Of a DNA stretch of 64,000 bases, positions 44,097 through 55,754 are shown one piece after another. The notes under the pieces were generated by a model, which saw only the letters and a list, made by a program, of their open reading frames with translations, searched no databases and had not been told where the DNA came from. The position numbers and the translations under genes are program-made. The first letter of the stretch is position 1. Each line of letters begins with the position of its first letter. The stretch comes from Heterodera schachtii (lineage: Eukaryota > Nematoda > Chromadorea > Rhabditida > Heteroderidae): the NCBI GenBank assembly GCA_023374025.1, contig SIJG01000100.1:10200-74199 (forward strand), given 5' to 3'.

Positions 44097-44598
44097 AGTA
44101 TTGATTATCACTTAACCGAAGCTTAGCTTATTATCTAATAAAAAAATACTACAGAAGTACGCTCTAAACGGATATATGTATGTCAAGGATAAAGTCATCG
44201 GTGAGTGGAATGGTAAAACTTCAACTCGTTTTTGTATCGACTCGTTTTTGACTCAACTCGTTTTTATTGTTCCAACTTTTTATTACTTCAACGCGTTTTT
44301 TTGGTAGAAAAATCTGAAAATCGTGGCCAAATTGCTTAAATTTTAAAATTTTTTAAAAATCTTTAAATTCTTTGATTCGATCATGATTTTCAGATTTTTC
44401 TACCAAAAAAACGAGTTGAAGTAATAAAAAGTTGGAACAATAAAAACGAGTCGATACAAAAACGAGTTGAAGTTTTACCATTCCACTCACCGATGACTTT
44501 ATCCTTGACATATGTACATATATCCGTTTAGAGCGTACTTCTGTAGTATTTTTTTATTAGATAATAAGCTAAGCTTCGGTTAAGTGATAATCAATACT
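44097..44598. mobile_element. Fold-back element with arms of about 220 bp
   Basis: The left arm (44097-44324, starting agtattgattatcacttaac) and right arm (44383-44598) are inverted copies with only a few substitutions and a 12-nt length difference. They are separated by a loop of about 58 nt. The arms carry repeated aactcgttttt / aaaaacgagtt units. No coding capacity and no clear target duplication. Confidence 0.85.
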
Positions 44599-44599
44599 T

Positions 44600-45562
44600 T
44601 CCAAGTTTTAGTTGAAAATTCTTAGAAATTTTTTTTTGTACGAGTTGCCAATTTCTTTGTCAACCAAATCCAATATTGTTGGTATCATTCGAAAGCTTAA
44701 CCTGTTTAGAAACTTTTTCTAAGCTAATGCTTAGCGATTAGACAATTTCTAAAAAAGTTATAATGAAAATTGCGAAAAGTTGAAATTTTTGAAGTTTTTT
44801 CTTTATATAATTTTTGTCAGGCTTGAAGTTTTTTTCGCTTTTTTTGCAAGGCTAATGAAGCATGTTAAGAGCTTTCGAATGATACCAAGATTATTGAATT
44901 TGGTTGACAATGAAAAAAATTATAGTGGAATAACTTGCTGGGGCCCAACCGTGCCGGCCCAACTGAGAGTCTGTACGCTTTACATGTTTAATTTTTATCG
45001 TGGTATTTTCGACAGCCATTGACAAACAGCCAATATCAGCATGGAAGTGATTTGTTGTACACATTATTTCATTTTATCAAAGACCAATAGTAATTAAAAA
45101 TATAATTATTTTTAAATTTTACTGTCAAATTCTAATAGCACTAAAACTGACAAAATTAAAATAGTATTCTGATAAAGTTCCTTAAAATCAGTTTAAATGC
45201 AAGCCAAAAATTTCAAAACTCTGAAAAACATCCCTTTTACACAGTCTTTCAAAAACGAGAAAAAAATTAAATAAATAATTGATTTCGTGGAGCGAACCAC
45301 CATTCACTGAGCCATAGCATTTTAAAGCTTTATAATATTAATTTTAACACTTTTTAAATTTCTTTTCTTTCCTATACATTAAGTAAAGTCAATCCAAGTC
45401 AGTTCTTAATAGAATATTTACATATAATCTCAATTTTAATAGTTTTGCCATCTTTACATAATATTTTATCGCTTTAAAAAATGAAAAATAAGATTAAATT
45501 AAATTAAAAGAATTAAGCATATTATCGATTAAAATTAGATTGTTAACGGCACGGCACTTCTT
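44600..45562. other. Spacer with a second inverted repeat
   Basis: tcaaccaaatccaatattgt and atcattcgaaagctta (44657-44699) pair with sequence at about 44868-44912 (taagagctttcgaatgatac, aatttggttga). Related single arms lie at about 34465-34540, 58240-58280 and 60060-60115. No gene seen. Confidence 0.5.
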
Positions 45563-46746
45563 TTACTGCTTGTCCGCCAGCATCTGAAAATTCAAAATTA
45601 ATTGGGATATTTTGGAATTAATTATTAATTCATTTTTGCGTAATAAATTTTAATTAAACAACATTTTTCCACCTTAAGCAACTTCGCAAGCAGTTCTTTC
45701 TGTTCGGTGAGCATCAGCAGCATTGTGTTCTGGTTCTTCTCAACTGACGACAAGCGGGCTGCAACAGAATTTATTTAGAATAATTATTATTTTGGTTGCC
45801 AATTATTGTTAAATCAAAATCACCGGCCAAGGATGGCGCGCCGTCATTGTCGTCAGCTGAGAAGTCCACTTCCATGTGCTGCTGTTCTGCTGCCATTTCT
45901 TCAAATAATTATTATTGTTAATAGAAAACTGAAAATAATTAAGACAGAATAATGATTTAATTGTTTTAAAAATGAAATACATAATTTTTTGCCGTTCTTT
46001 ATGGTTCTGCTGTGAAAAATTGGCATTTAAATAGCTTTCAGGGGGATGGGAACACCATTCATTCATTCCCCGCCCACCCCAATTAATTTGTTGTTTTTTT
46101 CATCACTAATTACTGTTGGGGATTATATATTTGAATGATTTGGGTGCATTGCTGGTGTACGTGTACCTAATCTCTGTGCCTGTACTGCTTGCCCTTGCCA
46201 TCTTTTAACAGAAAGAGAGAGTATTTGAATGACCGTAGGGGGGGGGAGAGGGAAAGGGATCAATAGGGGTACCATTGGGAAGAGTGCATTTAGGGGATCA
46301 ATTTGGGACTAATAGGGGGGGGGGAGGGGTCAATTTGAAAGTGACAGTAAGTCATGAATAAGTGTCACTCAAAACAAAAAACAAAAAGGCATTTGAATTT
46401 TCAAAATTTTAAATCTGTTCTCTGTTCATTTGCGGTAAAATTCACACACAAAAAAAGGAAAAGCTTAATTGAATAGAAATGCCGAATTTTGGTGCCACTC
46501 AATCACAGTCGGAATCCCGCCATTACGGCCAACCCAATTTGAAAATAAATTTGATATAAAATACCGAAAAAGTTACTGTAATTTGTAATTACCAAAACAC
46601 CCACCGTTTCCCTTCCGAACGACGCGCGGCCCCACAACAGCGACCTTTTTCGCCTTCTGATCACTTTTTGTCTGATCATTTTTCGGCTTCTCATCAATTT
46701 TCTCCTTTTGGTCACTTTTTTGCTGCTGCTGCTGTTGTTTCTCCAT
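45563..46746 (-). CDS. Small coiled-coil protein gene D (107 aa)
   Basis: Four exons with matching phases: 46605-46746, 45824-45898, 45673-45758 and 45563-45583 (324 nt). The protein starts MEKQQQQQQKSDQKEKIDEK, has VAVVGPRVVRKGN, then MAAEQQHMEVDFSADDNDG, then a coiled coil LSSVEKNQNTMLLMLTEQKE and LLAKLLKMLADKQ before TAA. Exon 1 and the large first intron are homologous to those of gene C at 23-24.4 kb. The downstream coiled-coil exons are different, so the pair also shows exon divergence. The family is unrecognised; no enzyme motif is seen. A small oligomerising protein is a guess from the heptads. Confidence 0.65.
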
Positions 46747-48592
46747 TTCTCTACCAATTAAGCAAATTTGTTGAAATTTAGGAAGTCTTAATTAATATTT
46801 AAAATTAAAATAATATTTTAAAAAATTGTTTAAGTGGGGCTTTTTGGTAATGAGAAAAAAAACATAAAAATATTTGTTTTTTAACAGTTTAAATAATTTA
46901 TTTTTTAACAATTTCAAAAGAATTTTAAATTGGATTTTTTCAACAGAAAAAACAAAAAATAATTATTTTTAAATTCATGTTAAATTTATTATTTGATTTA
47001 TCGGTTTTGAACATTTTGCTTAAAATTAAAATGAGTGAAGCGGTTATAAAAGACAAAATTGGCATTATGTAAGGATACGGTAGGGAAGGGAGAAAAATAC
47101 GGTAAATGCTTCATTAAAAATATATTTAATTTTTCCAAAATGAATTTTAGTTTAATTTTGTCTTCTTTAAATAGAGGATTTCTGATTAGCTTCAAGCAAA
47201 ACACAGATGACAGATGGATAAATTCAAAAGAGCGAGCGTGAATTAATATTTATTTGTGGGTAAAAGTATTAATTAGGGCTAAATTATTTTGGATTTTCCC
47301 ATTTTGTGACCGATTGCATAATGTCGGCATCCTTTGATGGATTTAGTTTTATTTGAAGTGAAAATTAATCCAGCAGTAAATGGCGATGCATTTGAATTTG
47401 GTATTTTAAAAACGAAATTAATCCGCGTTAACTAATTAATTATTTTCAAATTATACTTTTACAAGTCCATTGTATAAAATATTAAAAAACTAGAAATTTA
47501 TTTAGCTACAACACATTTGATGATGATTTGCAGCATATGTAAAATAAACATTAATATGAATCGAATTTGTTGACTGTTCTCATTGTACCAACGTTCAAAG
47601 CAGTGTAATAATTCATTGCTTGCTCACTTTAAACTTGGATTGTTGCAGGCACCCGGGGGGGGGGGGACGGGGAAGGACCCCCGGATTACCTCACCGACCC
47701 CCGTTTTGGTGAGCAAAAAGTGATCAGAAGTAGAACAATGAAACACTCATTTTTTAACAATTTATCATTTCCACATAATTAAATAAATCTGATGCTTTAA
47801 AAATAACTTTTGCTGATGGAATGTCCATATTGACGGAATGTCCATATTGACGGATTTCTACTGACGGATTGTCCGCGGGAGCCCATGAGAGTGGGAGGAG
47901 GGGGGGGGGAAGAAAAAACTCACTGAATTCGGGTTTAAGAGTCAATTTTTAAAAATTTTTAATATTTTAATGATTATTTCTTGTTTAAAGAGTTTTTGGA
48001 TGCTTAATTAGGTACCTAATTGCTTTACCGTTTTTTGTTCTTAAATTTCGGGCCTTATATTTAATTTAAATATTTTTTCTGGCGTTTTGTTTGTTTAGTT
48101 TTCAAATTGTTTTACGTTGCGTTTGCTTGTTTTTATATTTGTCGTGGTCGCGTCGTGGTGTTTTCGGCAGTGACTGAATTCGGCAACTTCGACAGTAAAA
48201 CAGTTAGATAAACCTATTATTTGCTCAAATACCGGGAATGAACGAACACTGACCCAAAAACGAAAATAATACCGATCAAGAAACAAAAAAAACAACAATT
48301 TTTGGCCTTATTCTCTCGATCAGCATCAAATTGGGCCAAATCAAGTTATTATAATAAAAGTTTTGTTATTTTATAATTAAACCAACATTTAATTGTTTTC
48401 AAATTTACAGTCGAAATCTAAAATTTCAGAAACCTTTAAATTAGGGTACCTAATTCGATGCCAATGTTTTTTTTTAATTTAATTCCTCGCCTTTTAGGTG
48501 TTTCCACCTCTTCAAACATTTGTGTCTTGTAAATTCTTGTTTGTTTTTTATTTGTTATTTCCTTTTTGTTCTTCGTCTTTCCCCTCGTCACA
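46747..48592. other. Duplicated spacer between gene D and SEC63
   Basis: Blocks at 47260-47560 and 47578-47710 are copies of 24780-25100 and 25100-25260, so the segmental duplication with gene C includes this spacer. Two tandem copies of gacggaatgtccatatt lie at 47814-47850. No supportable exon. Confidence 0.45.
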
Positions 48593-51500
48593 ATGGGCCG
48601 TGCTCAGTTCGAATACGACGAAGTCGGCAACACATTTTACTATGTGATTGTGTCCTTTTTTGCTGTCATCCTTTTTCCGCTCACCCATTTTCTGTGGCCA
48701 TCTCTGCGTACGTTCTTTTAAAATACATTTTTTATGGCATACAATTTTTGTTAAAAAATGTAAAAATTTGGGACAGACTTATTGAAAATGGCCTGGACCT
48801 AAAGACCTGGGCCTTATTTTCTGGGCACAAACCAGGGCTATTAACAGGTTTTTTGATTCCCGGTGGAAAATTAGAAAATTGCAAAAATCTTAACTCTCAA
48901 ATTTTATACACCAAATTCAAAAGTTCAAACAATACGCATGCCAAAGTTCCAAATTTTGACACTTTTTTGGACAAAAACCCAGGAAAAAAGGTCTTTGAGT
49001 AACACAAAGTTTTCAAATTTCAGCCAAGAGGACGGAGGTGCTGAAGAGGGGTTGCCGTTGCGAGGGCGACTTGGTCAAGCGGTTTCGCAAAGAGCAAATA
49101 AAGCCGTGGGAGAAGGCCAAATGCGTGATCAAAGGTTGTTGCATACTTTTGGCATTTATTTTGCTTTTTAAAACTTTATAGGGACCCTTTTGTTTTTGCA
49201 CCCAAAATCTTAACCCGAAATTTGTACAAAATTCTTACGAATTCTTTGGCTTACTTTTCGAATTTTGAAAAATAAAGGTCCACCACTCCTTAGATTTTCA
49301 ATCGGGTACTCTATGCTACATTACAAATCAAAAAGACACAATTTATGGACTGGCATTTTAAATTGGGTTGAAAATGTGTTAATTTTTCTAAAATTCAATC
49401 ATTCAAGGCTTTGTTCTGCTCATTTTGTGGGCACTGTTCATTCTGTTGGCCTACAAAGTTTCACAATTGGAACAGACATTTGAGGAGTTTGTTCATCCAA
49501 ATATTAATTACTTTCAAAAAATATGTCACTTTTCAGGTATGACCCGTACAAAATACTCCAACTTGACTTGGTTTGTCGTTTAATTGAACATAAAAATCAT
49601 TTAATTCGTCTTCCGGTTTATGAAAAATTGCATTTTTATGGGTTTTTTTTTCAAAATTGAACTTGGGCATGCCTTGGGGGGTAATAAAACCGATGGTAGT
49701 TCCATTTCTCGAAAAAAAATCATTTTATGGGCAGGTCGGAAAACCCAATTCCGGGCCAGGTTTTGAACAAAAGTCGAAATTCAAACTTTCGTCTTTCGAA
49801 TTTTGGTTCAACTACGGCTATCTAAATTGATGGTCTACTGGAACAATAATTCAGGACGCAGATGTTGGCGAGATCAAAAAGAAGTACCGCGAGCTGAGCA
49901 AGCAGCACCACCCGGACAAGGGCGGCGACCCGGCGACCTTTGACGGCATTGTCAAGGCGTACAAGGCTTTGACGGATGAGGAGTCGCGTGAGAACTGGCG
50001 CCTCTACGGCAACCCGGACGGACCCAAAGGTGACGACCTTGACCGACGATTATTGGCGTTTTAAATTGTTTTTTGTTTTTTTTAAATTTTTTTACCCCCC
50101 CCCCCCCCCCTCTCTCTCTCTAAATCTACCTTTTTTGAGGGCATACACAAAAAATATTTTGTCAATTCCAAGAAAATTAAGGGACGTTAAAATATGTCAG
50201 TCCGTGATTATGTAAACCGAATAAATGAAATTGTTCAAAAATGGGTTTTTACAGCCACAACCTTTGGCATTGCGTTACCCAAATGGATTGTCAGTGAGCA
50301 GTACGGCGGTTGGGTGCTCGGCTTGTACGTGTTCATTTTCTTGGTCATTTTGCCGGTGGCCGTGGTGCGTTTTTTTTACAATGTTCCATTTGTGTAACTA
50401 TATTTCCCCCCCCCCCCCCCCCCGCAGGGCGTTTGGTGGTATAATTCGATCAAATACAGTGCGGACAAAGTGCTGCTGGAGACCACCCGACTGTACATCT
50501 ACTTTTTGAACAAGACACCGAGCATGGAAATTGCAAGTCAGTGACGAGACGGGTGGCGAGAATTATTATAAATTAATTTTACCGGATTTCTATGGGACAC
50601 GAAAAAAATTTGGCTCTAGTGCACTTTAGGGATTCAATCCTAAAGCAACAGACAAAAGATAATTCTTGAATAATATCGCGAAAAAAGCTGCAAAAGTTAT
50701 GGCCCATGAAACTGAAGATGGACGCCTCCTAAAATGCATTAAATCCAAATTTCTCCACTTACCCAAATTTGTTGAATTGGAATTTTGAAATATTGGCCAT
50801 CAACTTCGGCCCCTTCCCCTACAAAAGGGATCATCATGGTGCTGGCCGGCTCGTTCGAGTTCTGGAAGAAGTACAACACGGAGGTGGTGGAGCGCGAGAC
50901 GGACAACATGGAAGTGCCGCGGGTGATGCGCGAGCTGCGCAACCTGCACGAGAACAAGAAGGAGTACCCGTTCTGCAACTATTGGAGCATCAAGGCACGC
51001 ACGCTCATCCACGCCTATCTGACGCGGGAGCCGCTGCACTCGCCACGGCTGGAGACCGGTGAGAGAAGGCGCATGCGGAACACACAGTCCAACCCAAAAT
51101 TAATAGGCATTTTGGAGAGTTTTTGATTTTTTAAATCCATTGTAAGAATTTTGCCCTCATTGTCAGATGTCAAACTTGTGAAAAAAATCAAAAAAAAAAG
51201 TCCGGAAAATTTTTTTAAATTAAAAATACGTCTGGAAAAGCTTCTGTTTCGATGTATTTCCCCCAAACTAATAGCATAATTTATTCCACAAATTCTTGCT
51301 GATTATTGACTCCTTAAAATTCTTGTAAAAATTTGAAAAATACAAATCGACTGAAATTCAAATTTTTGAATGATCCTTTCGTTTCTCATCATGATAACTA
51401 ATCCTTCACTCATCATTATCTGTTTTCAGACCAGGCATACATTGTCGGCCGTTCGCTGCAGTTGGTCGAGGAAATGCTGCGCGTACTCATCCAAATGATC

Positions 51501-54500
51501 CAAATGCCGATCAGCCCGCGGCAGCCGAGCATTGACACACTCGAGAACGTGTTGCGCGTCTTCCCAATGACGGTGCAGGCGTTGTGGCCACGGAACAGCG
51601 CGCTGCTGCAGCTGCCGCACTGTGCGCGAGCAGAACATTGCCTACCTGCGCAAAGTACGCTTTGGCGATGGCTGGGCCGGGGGACAAAATGCCTAACTAA
51701 TTGAATGCCAAATTCAAAACCCAGGGGGAGGGGCGTAATTTGTGAACGTGGTACAGTCAAGTAATCGACGGTATTTGCCTTTCAAACCGCATCTTCGGCA
51801 CGGTTATTCAAAAAAAATATATGAATATGGCTGGGGTCCGTCGCCGGGGAAAATTATTTTGAATTTAAAGAAATTGGTTAAATAATTAATGTAAATTAAA
51901 ACTTTATTCTTTTTCCATATATGATACTTTCAGAACCGGGTTATCACTTGCCAAGACTTGGCACAGCTCAACGAATTCCGGCGCAGGGCTTTGCTGAACA
52001 CAATCACTTCAGACCAATACGAAGATGTGGGTGGTACAATAAAAATTTTTTATGATTTTAATTGTATACAGAAAATACAGTGTCAACAAATTGCATTTTC
52101 CATTCCATTCTTCAGATTATTTACGTGCTCGGCATGATGCCAAGGCTGGAGTTTGACACGCGCATCGAAGTGCAAGGGGAGGACGACAAAGAGACGGTCA
52201 CTGTCGGCTCCGTGGTCACATTAAAGGTCATTTTGCTGCCTTAATGACAGCAATTAGTGGTTTTAAAATCTAATCCAAGTCTATAAACTGTACGTTTGTC
52301 CCTTGCAAGTATCAAGAAATTTCGTTTTTTAAGAATTTTTCTGACTCAAAAAATTTCCCATATTTTCAAGGTGACACTCCGTCGTTTCCCGCTGCTGGAC
52401 GCAGACAGGCGAAAACAGGAAATAGCGGAGGGCCCAAAGAGTGCGGCGGACAGCAAAGCGTTGGGCATGGACAACGGCGCATTTCTGCGCAAAACGACCG
52501 CCGCCGCAGCTGCGGCAGCAGCGGCGGAGAAAGAGAGAAACGCGGAGGAGGCGGCCAGAGACGCAGAGGACCAGCAAAACAGTGGGAAGAGAAAAGTGTG
52601 GGAGAAGCAGCCGAAGAAGAAGGCGAAGAAGGGCGGCAAAGTCAGTGGAAAGGTTTGGGCGTGGGGGGCACAATTTTTAGAAAAAGTACAAATTCCTAAT
52701 TTTATGGGGGTTGGACGATCTATTTCGGCATGGTTGCGTCCCGAAAAATAAAGTTATCGAAAATGGATATTTTAATCTAAATTTGATCCAAATAAGTCAA
52801 AATGAACCCCATTTTTGGAGGACTAAATTAATGGGTACATCGGCTGACAATAATTATGCAATTAATTTATTTGTAAGTGTTTTTAGCCAAAGAAACGGCA
52901 CCCCGCCGGCGCACCGGCGACGACGGCAAACGCAACGGCTGAGTCATCGCAACAGCAGCAGTCGCAGGAAGGCAATGCCGCGCCATCGCCGCCGGACACG
53001 CCGCGGAGGAAACCTGCGAAAGCCGCGGGGAGCAGTGCAACAACAACAACGGTTGCCGATGAGAACAACACGGACACCAGCGGTGGCGAGTCGCCAGATG
53101 AGGACAATGCCGACGAGGGCGACGACGACGCGGGCACGGACGGGGAGCAACAACAACAACAGGAGGAGGGCACCGCTGGGGATCAGCAACAGCAACAACA
53201 ACAGGCACGGGTTGGGTTGGGCAGAACGTACTTGTACTGACTGCACAAGACACCCTGGATTTGTTGGGGTGGGGTGCACTTACGTCCAGAATTGAAATTT
53301 TCCTACGGTGGCAAACTATTCCCGGTTGAGTTGTGGATGTGGGGGTGCTGCTTCAATTAATGCTTGTTGCTACACTAAAGGATGCTGAAGCGGACAATGG
53401 CAGCAGTTTCGACATGGACACCGACGGGGCGCGCCAATGGGATGAAAATGAGGACGACGACATGGACGATGATGAGCTGATCCGGAAGCAGGACATGCTG
53501 CTGGACACCGAGCCCGTCAACCACCACGAGGCTGGTCGCATCATAAAATACCAAACGGGGCAACATGAATTTAAAAAAATGAATGAAATGTGACTCTTTT
53601 TTCGGAATCGGTTCATGTTAACATGGACATTTTATTTCTGCTGATCAATGGTCATTGATTTGACCAATTATTCTGATCATGCCTAGAATGGTACCAAGTC
53701 GGGTTCAACCATTCGTCCAAGTCATTTAAAGTTCTACATTCTACTTTTTACGCGATGAAAAAATTCAAAGATCGCCCCCGATTTTTTCATTTTTCCCAAT
53801 TCTTTCAATTCAATCAATCTATTTCTTTTTTTTAATTATCACTTTGCTCCAGGTCCATTGTCCCTACTTTCCGGGCGACAAATTCGAGTGGTGGTACCTG
53901 TATTTGTTGGAGCGCAAAACACGCCGACTGGTCACCATGGTGCAACCATGCAAGACGCTTGACCAGGAGAAGACGGTGAGTTGGCGCCAACAAAAACATT
54001 ACCGGATTTGGGTACATTACTCTTATTATACTAGTACATACGACATACCGAAAATGCAGAAACAGTAACTCGGAAAATTTCAAATTTTTGTGCAGGTGGA
54101 ACTGCGCTTCTCCGCCCCAGCACAGAAGGGCAACTATTTCTTCACGCTGCACATCCGTTCCGACTCCTACATGGACATGGACTACTCCGTGGACGTGAAG
54201 GTGAGCGGAAGGGCGGGCGGGTCGCCGATAAAGTCAATCAGATTCGTAGAGTCAAAGCGGATCCTGTCAGGGTTTACCATGATTCTGGTCAGACTATTTT
54301 GAAGGGAGTCCGGAAAATGAGAAATCCAATCCACATTTATCGGTTTTTTTTTCAAAACTAAATTTAAAATTCTCTTTCTACTCTCAAAATAATATAATTT
54401 TTTGGGTGTCGAATGGTTAGTTTGACTAATTTTTTCATATTTCAAAGCCCTCTAATGGCTGTTCAGTTTTTTTAATTGCGAATGAACCAAGAAATAGCAA

Positions 54501-54708
54501 AACATTATTTAAACGGTTTTGTTAGTTTGTTAAAATTTTATTTCCATCATCCTTTTCCTTCCGTCCGCAGATGGAAGTGCACCCGGCACGTGAGCCGCCG
54601 CCCGTCAAATACGAGGACACGGAGGACGAGGCGCAGGTGGACAAGGATGACGAGCCCGTGTCGACGGACGACTACACGGAGGGCACCGACTCGGAGACGG
54701 AGGACTGA
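48593..54708 (+). CDS. SEC63: SEC63, ER translocon J-domain protein (one apparent +1 frameshift)
   Basis: Seventeen exons were placed: 48593-48707, 49024-49134, 49408-49486, 49537-49570, 49855-50029, 50255-50364, 50428-50536, 50828-51058, 51430-51654, 51934-52026, 52116-52226, 52371-52652, 52887-53210, 53381-53515, 53853-53975, 54096-54200 and 54571-54708. They give about 832 residues. SEC63 recruits BiP to the SEC61 channel for import into the ER. It has three membrane segments (YYVIVSFFAVILFPL; VLLILWALFILLAY; VLGLYVFIFLVILPVAV), with the lumenal J-domain YDPYKILQLD...HHPDKGG (HPD motif) between the last two. The Brl region follows (IIMVLAGSFEFW, SIDTLENVLRVFP, LLQLPH). A Gln/Ala/acidic linker precedes VHCPYFPGDKFEWWYLYLLE and SDSYMDMDYSVDVK, and the tail is acidic (DSETED). 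Exon 9 has one extra T near 51621, without which the phases fit. Confidence 0.93.
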
Positions 54709-55754
54709 CTGACTGACGGAGGGATGAACTGCTCTAATTGCAAATGGGGACCATTGACTGATGAATGATTGATTGATTGTTTTGATCGGATGGGTGATCG
54801 GGGGATGGTTTTGGCTATTGTTTTTGTTGTTGGACCAATTGATTATTAATTCCAAAGTGATTGTGATTTGTAATTTAAAAGTGTTGATTGACTCAATGCC
54901 AAATTGGGGCAATTTATTTGTAATTTTACATTTGCATAACGAATTTATTACAGACCATTCAATTTTTGTGCTGTTTTTTTTTTGCTGGTCAATCAAATTA
55001 TATGTTTTGATTTATCATATTTAATGTAATCACATTTTATTAGTTCATCACTTTCGATAACCTTGTCAGAGATTTTTTTAAATTTTACCTATTCGAATAC
55101 TCAAAAAAATCGTTTCTAAAAATAGCAATGTAAAGGGGACATAAAATGAAAGAAACTATTTATTCGGTCGAGAGTGAGTCGATTCTAATTTAAAATTAGC
55201 GTTTGTGCTCTTGGAAGAGCAATTTTTTTTTTTTTTTTGCATTGCATTTAATGTTGTGGTGCTCGAGTTTCGGCTTGCAAAAATTACCTCCTTGTGCCAA
55301 AAGTAAATTCTCGAGTGTTTCCATTAATTGACACATGAAGCATTTTATGCTTCTCATCATTTTGAAAATTTTATTGTTTTATTTATCCCTTATTTTCATA
55401 CATAATTAATAGGTGTGCTACGTACTTACATGTTTTTGGTTTTTTAAATAATCCAAACCGGGAATCATGCTAAGCATTGGGGTAAACCCAACTAGCCACA
55501 CCCAATTCATCCATATAGCCAATTCATCCATACCCAATTCATCCATATAGCCAATTCATCCATACCCAACTATTTACAAAATTAAAGGCGAAAAAAGAAT
55601 AAGTAAAACCTATGTACTTGACTTGAAACAAGATCAAAGAAATTAAGGTTTTTTGAAAGAAATTCCTCGGTAAATATTGTACAATCCAAATGAGTTTCCA
55701 GCGCTGTTTGTCTATCCCCGCCAGCACACATTTGCTAACTCAGCGTAATTCTAG
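54709..55754. other. Intergenic region 3' of SEC63
   Basis: Holds the tandem repeat at 55503-55567 and AT-rich sequence. No gene seen. Confidence 0.5.
55503..55567. repeat. Short tandem repeat AATTCATCCATA(TAGCC/CCC)
   Basis: Four units alternating 17 and 15 nt: aattcatccatatagcc, aattcatccataccc, and again. A pure tandem array in the spacer before the unrecognised 55.7-kb gene. Confidence 0.8.

Noticed and set aside
52329..53295. Ser/Cys/Leu-rich antisense frames and Arg-rich frames in the SEC63 linker
   Set aside because: These are shadows of the Gln/Ala/acidic low-complexity exons of SEC63, whose frame is fixed by splice phase.
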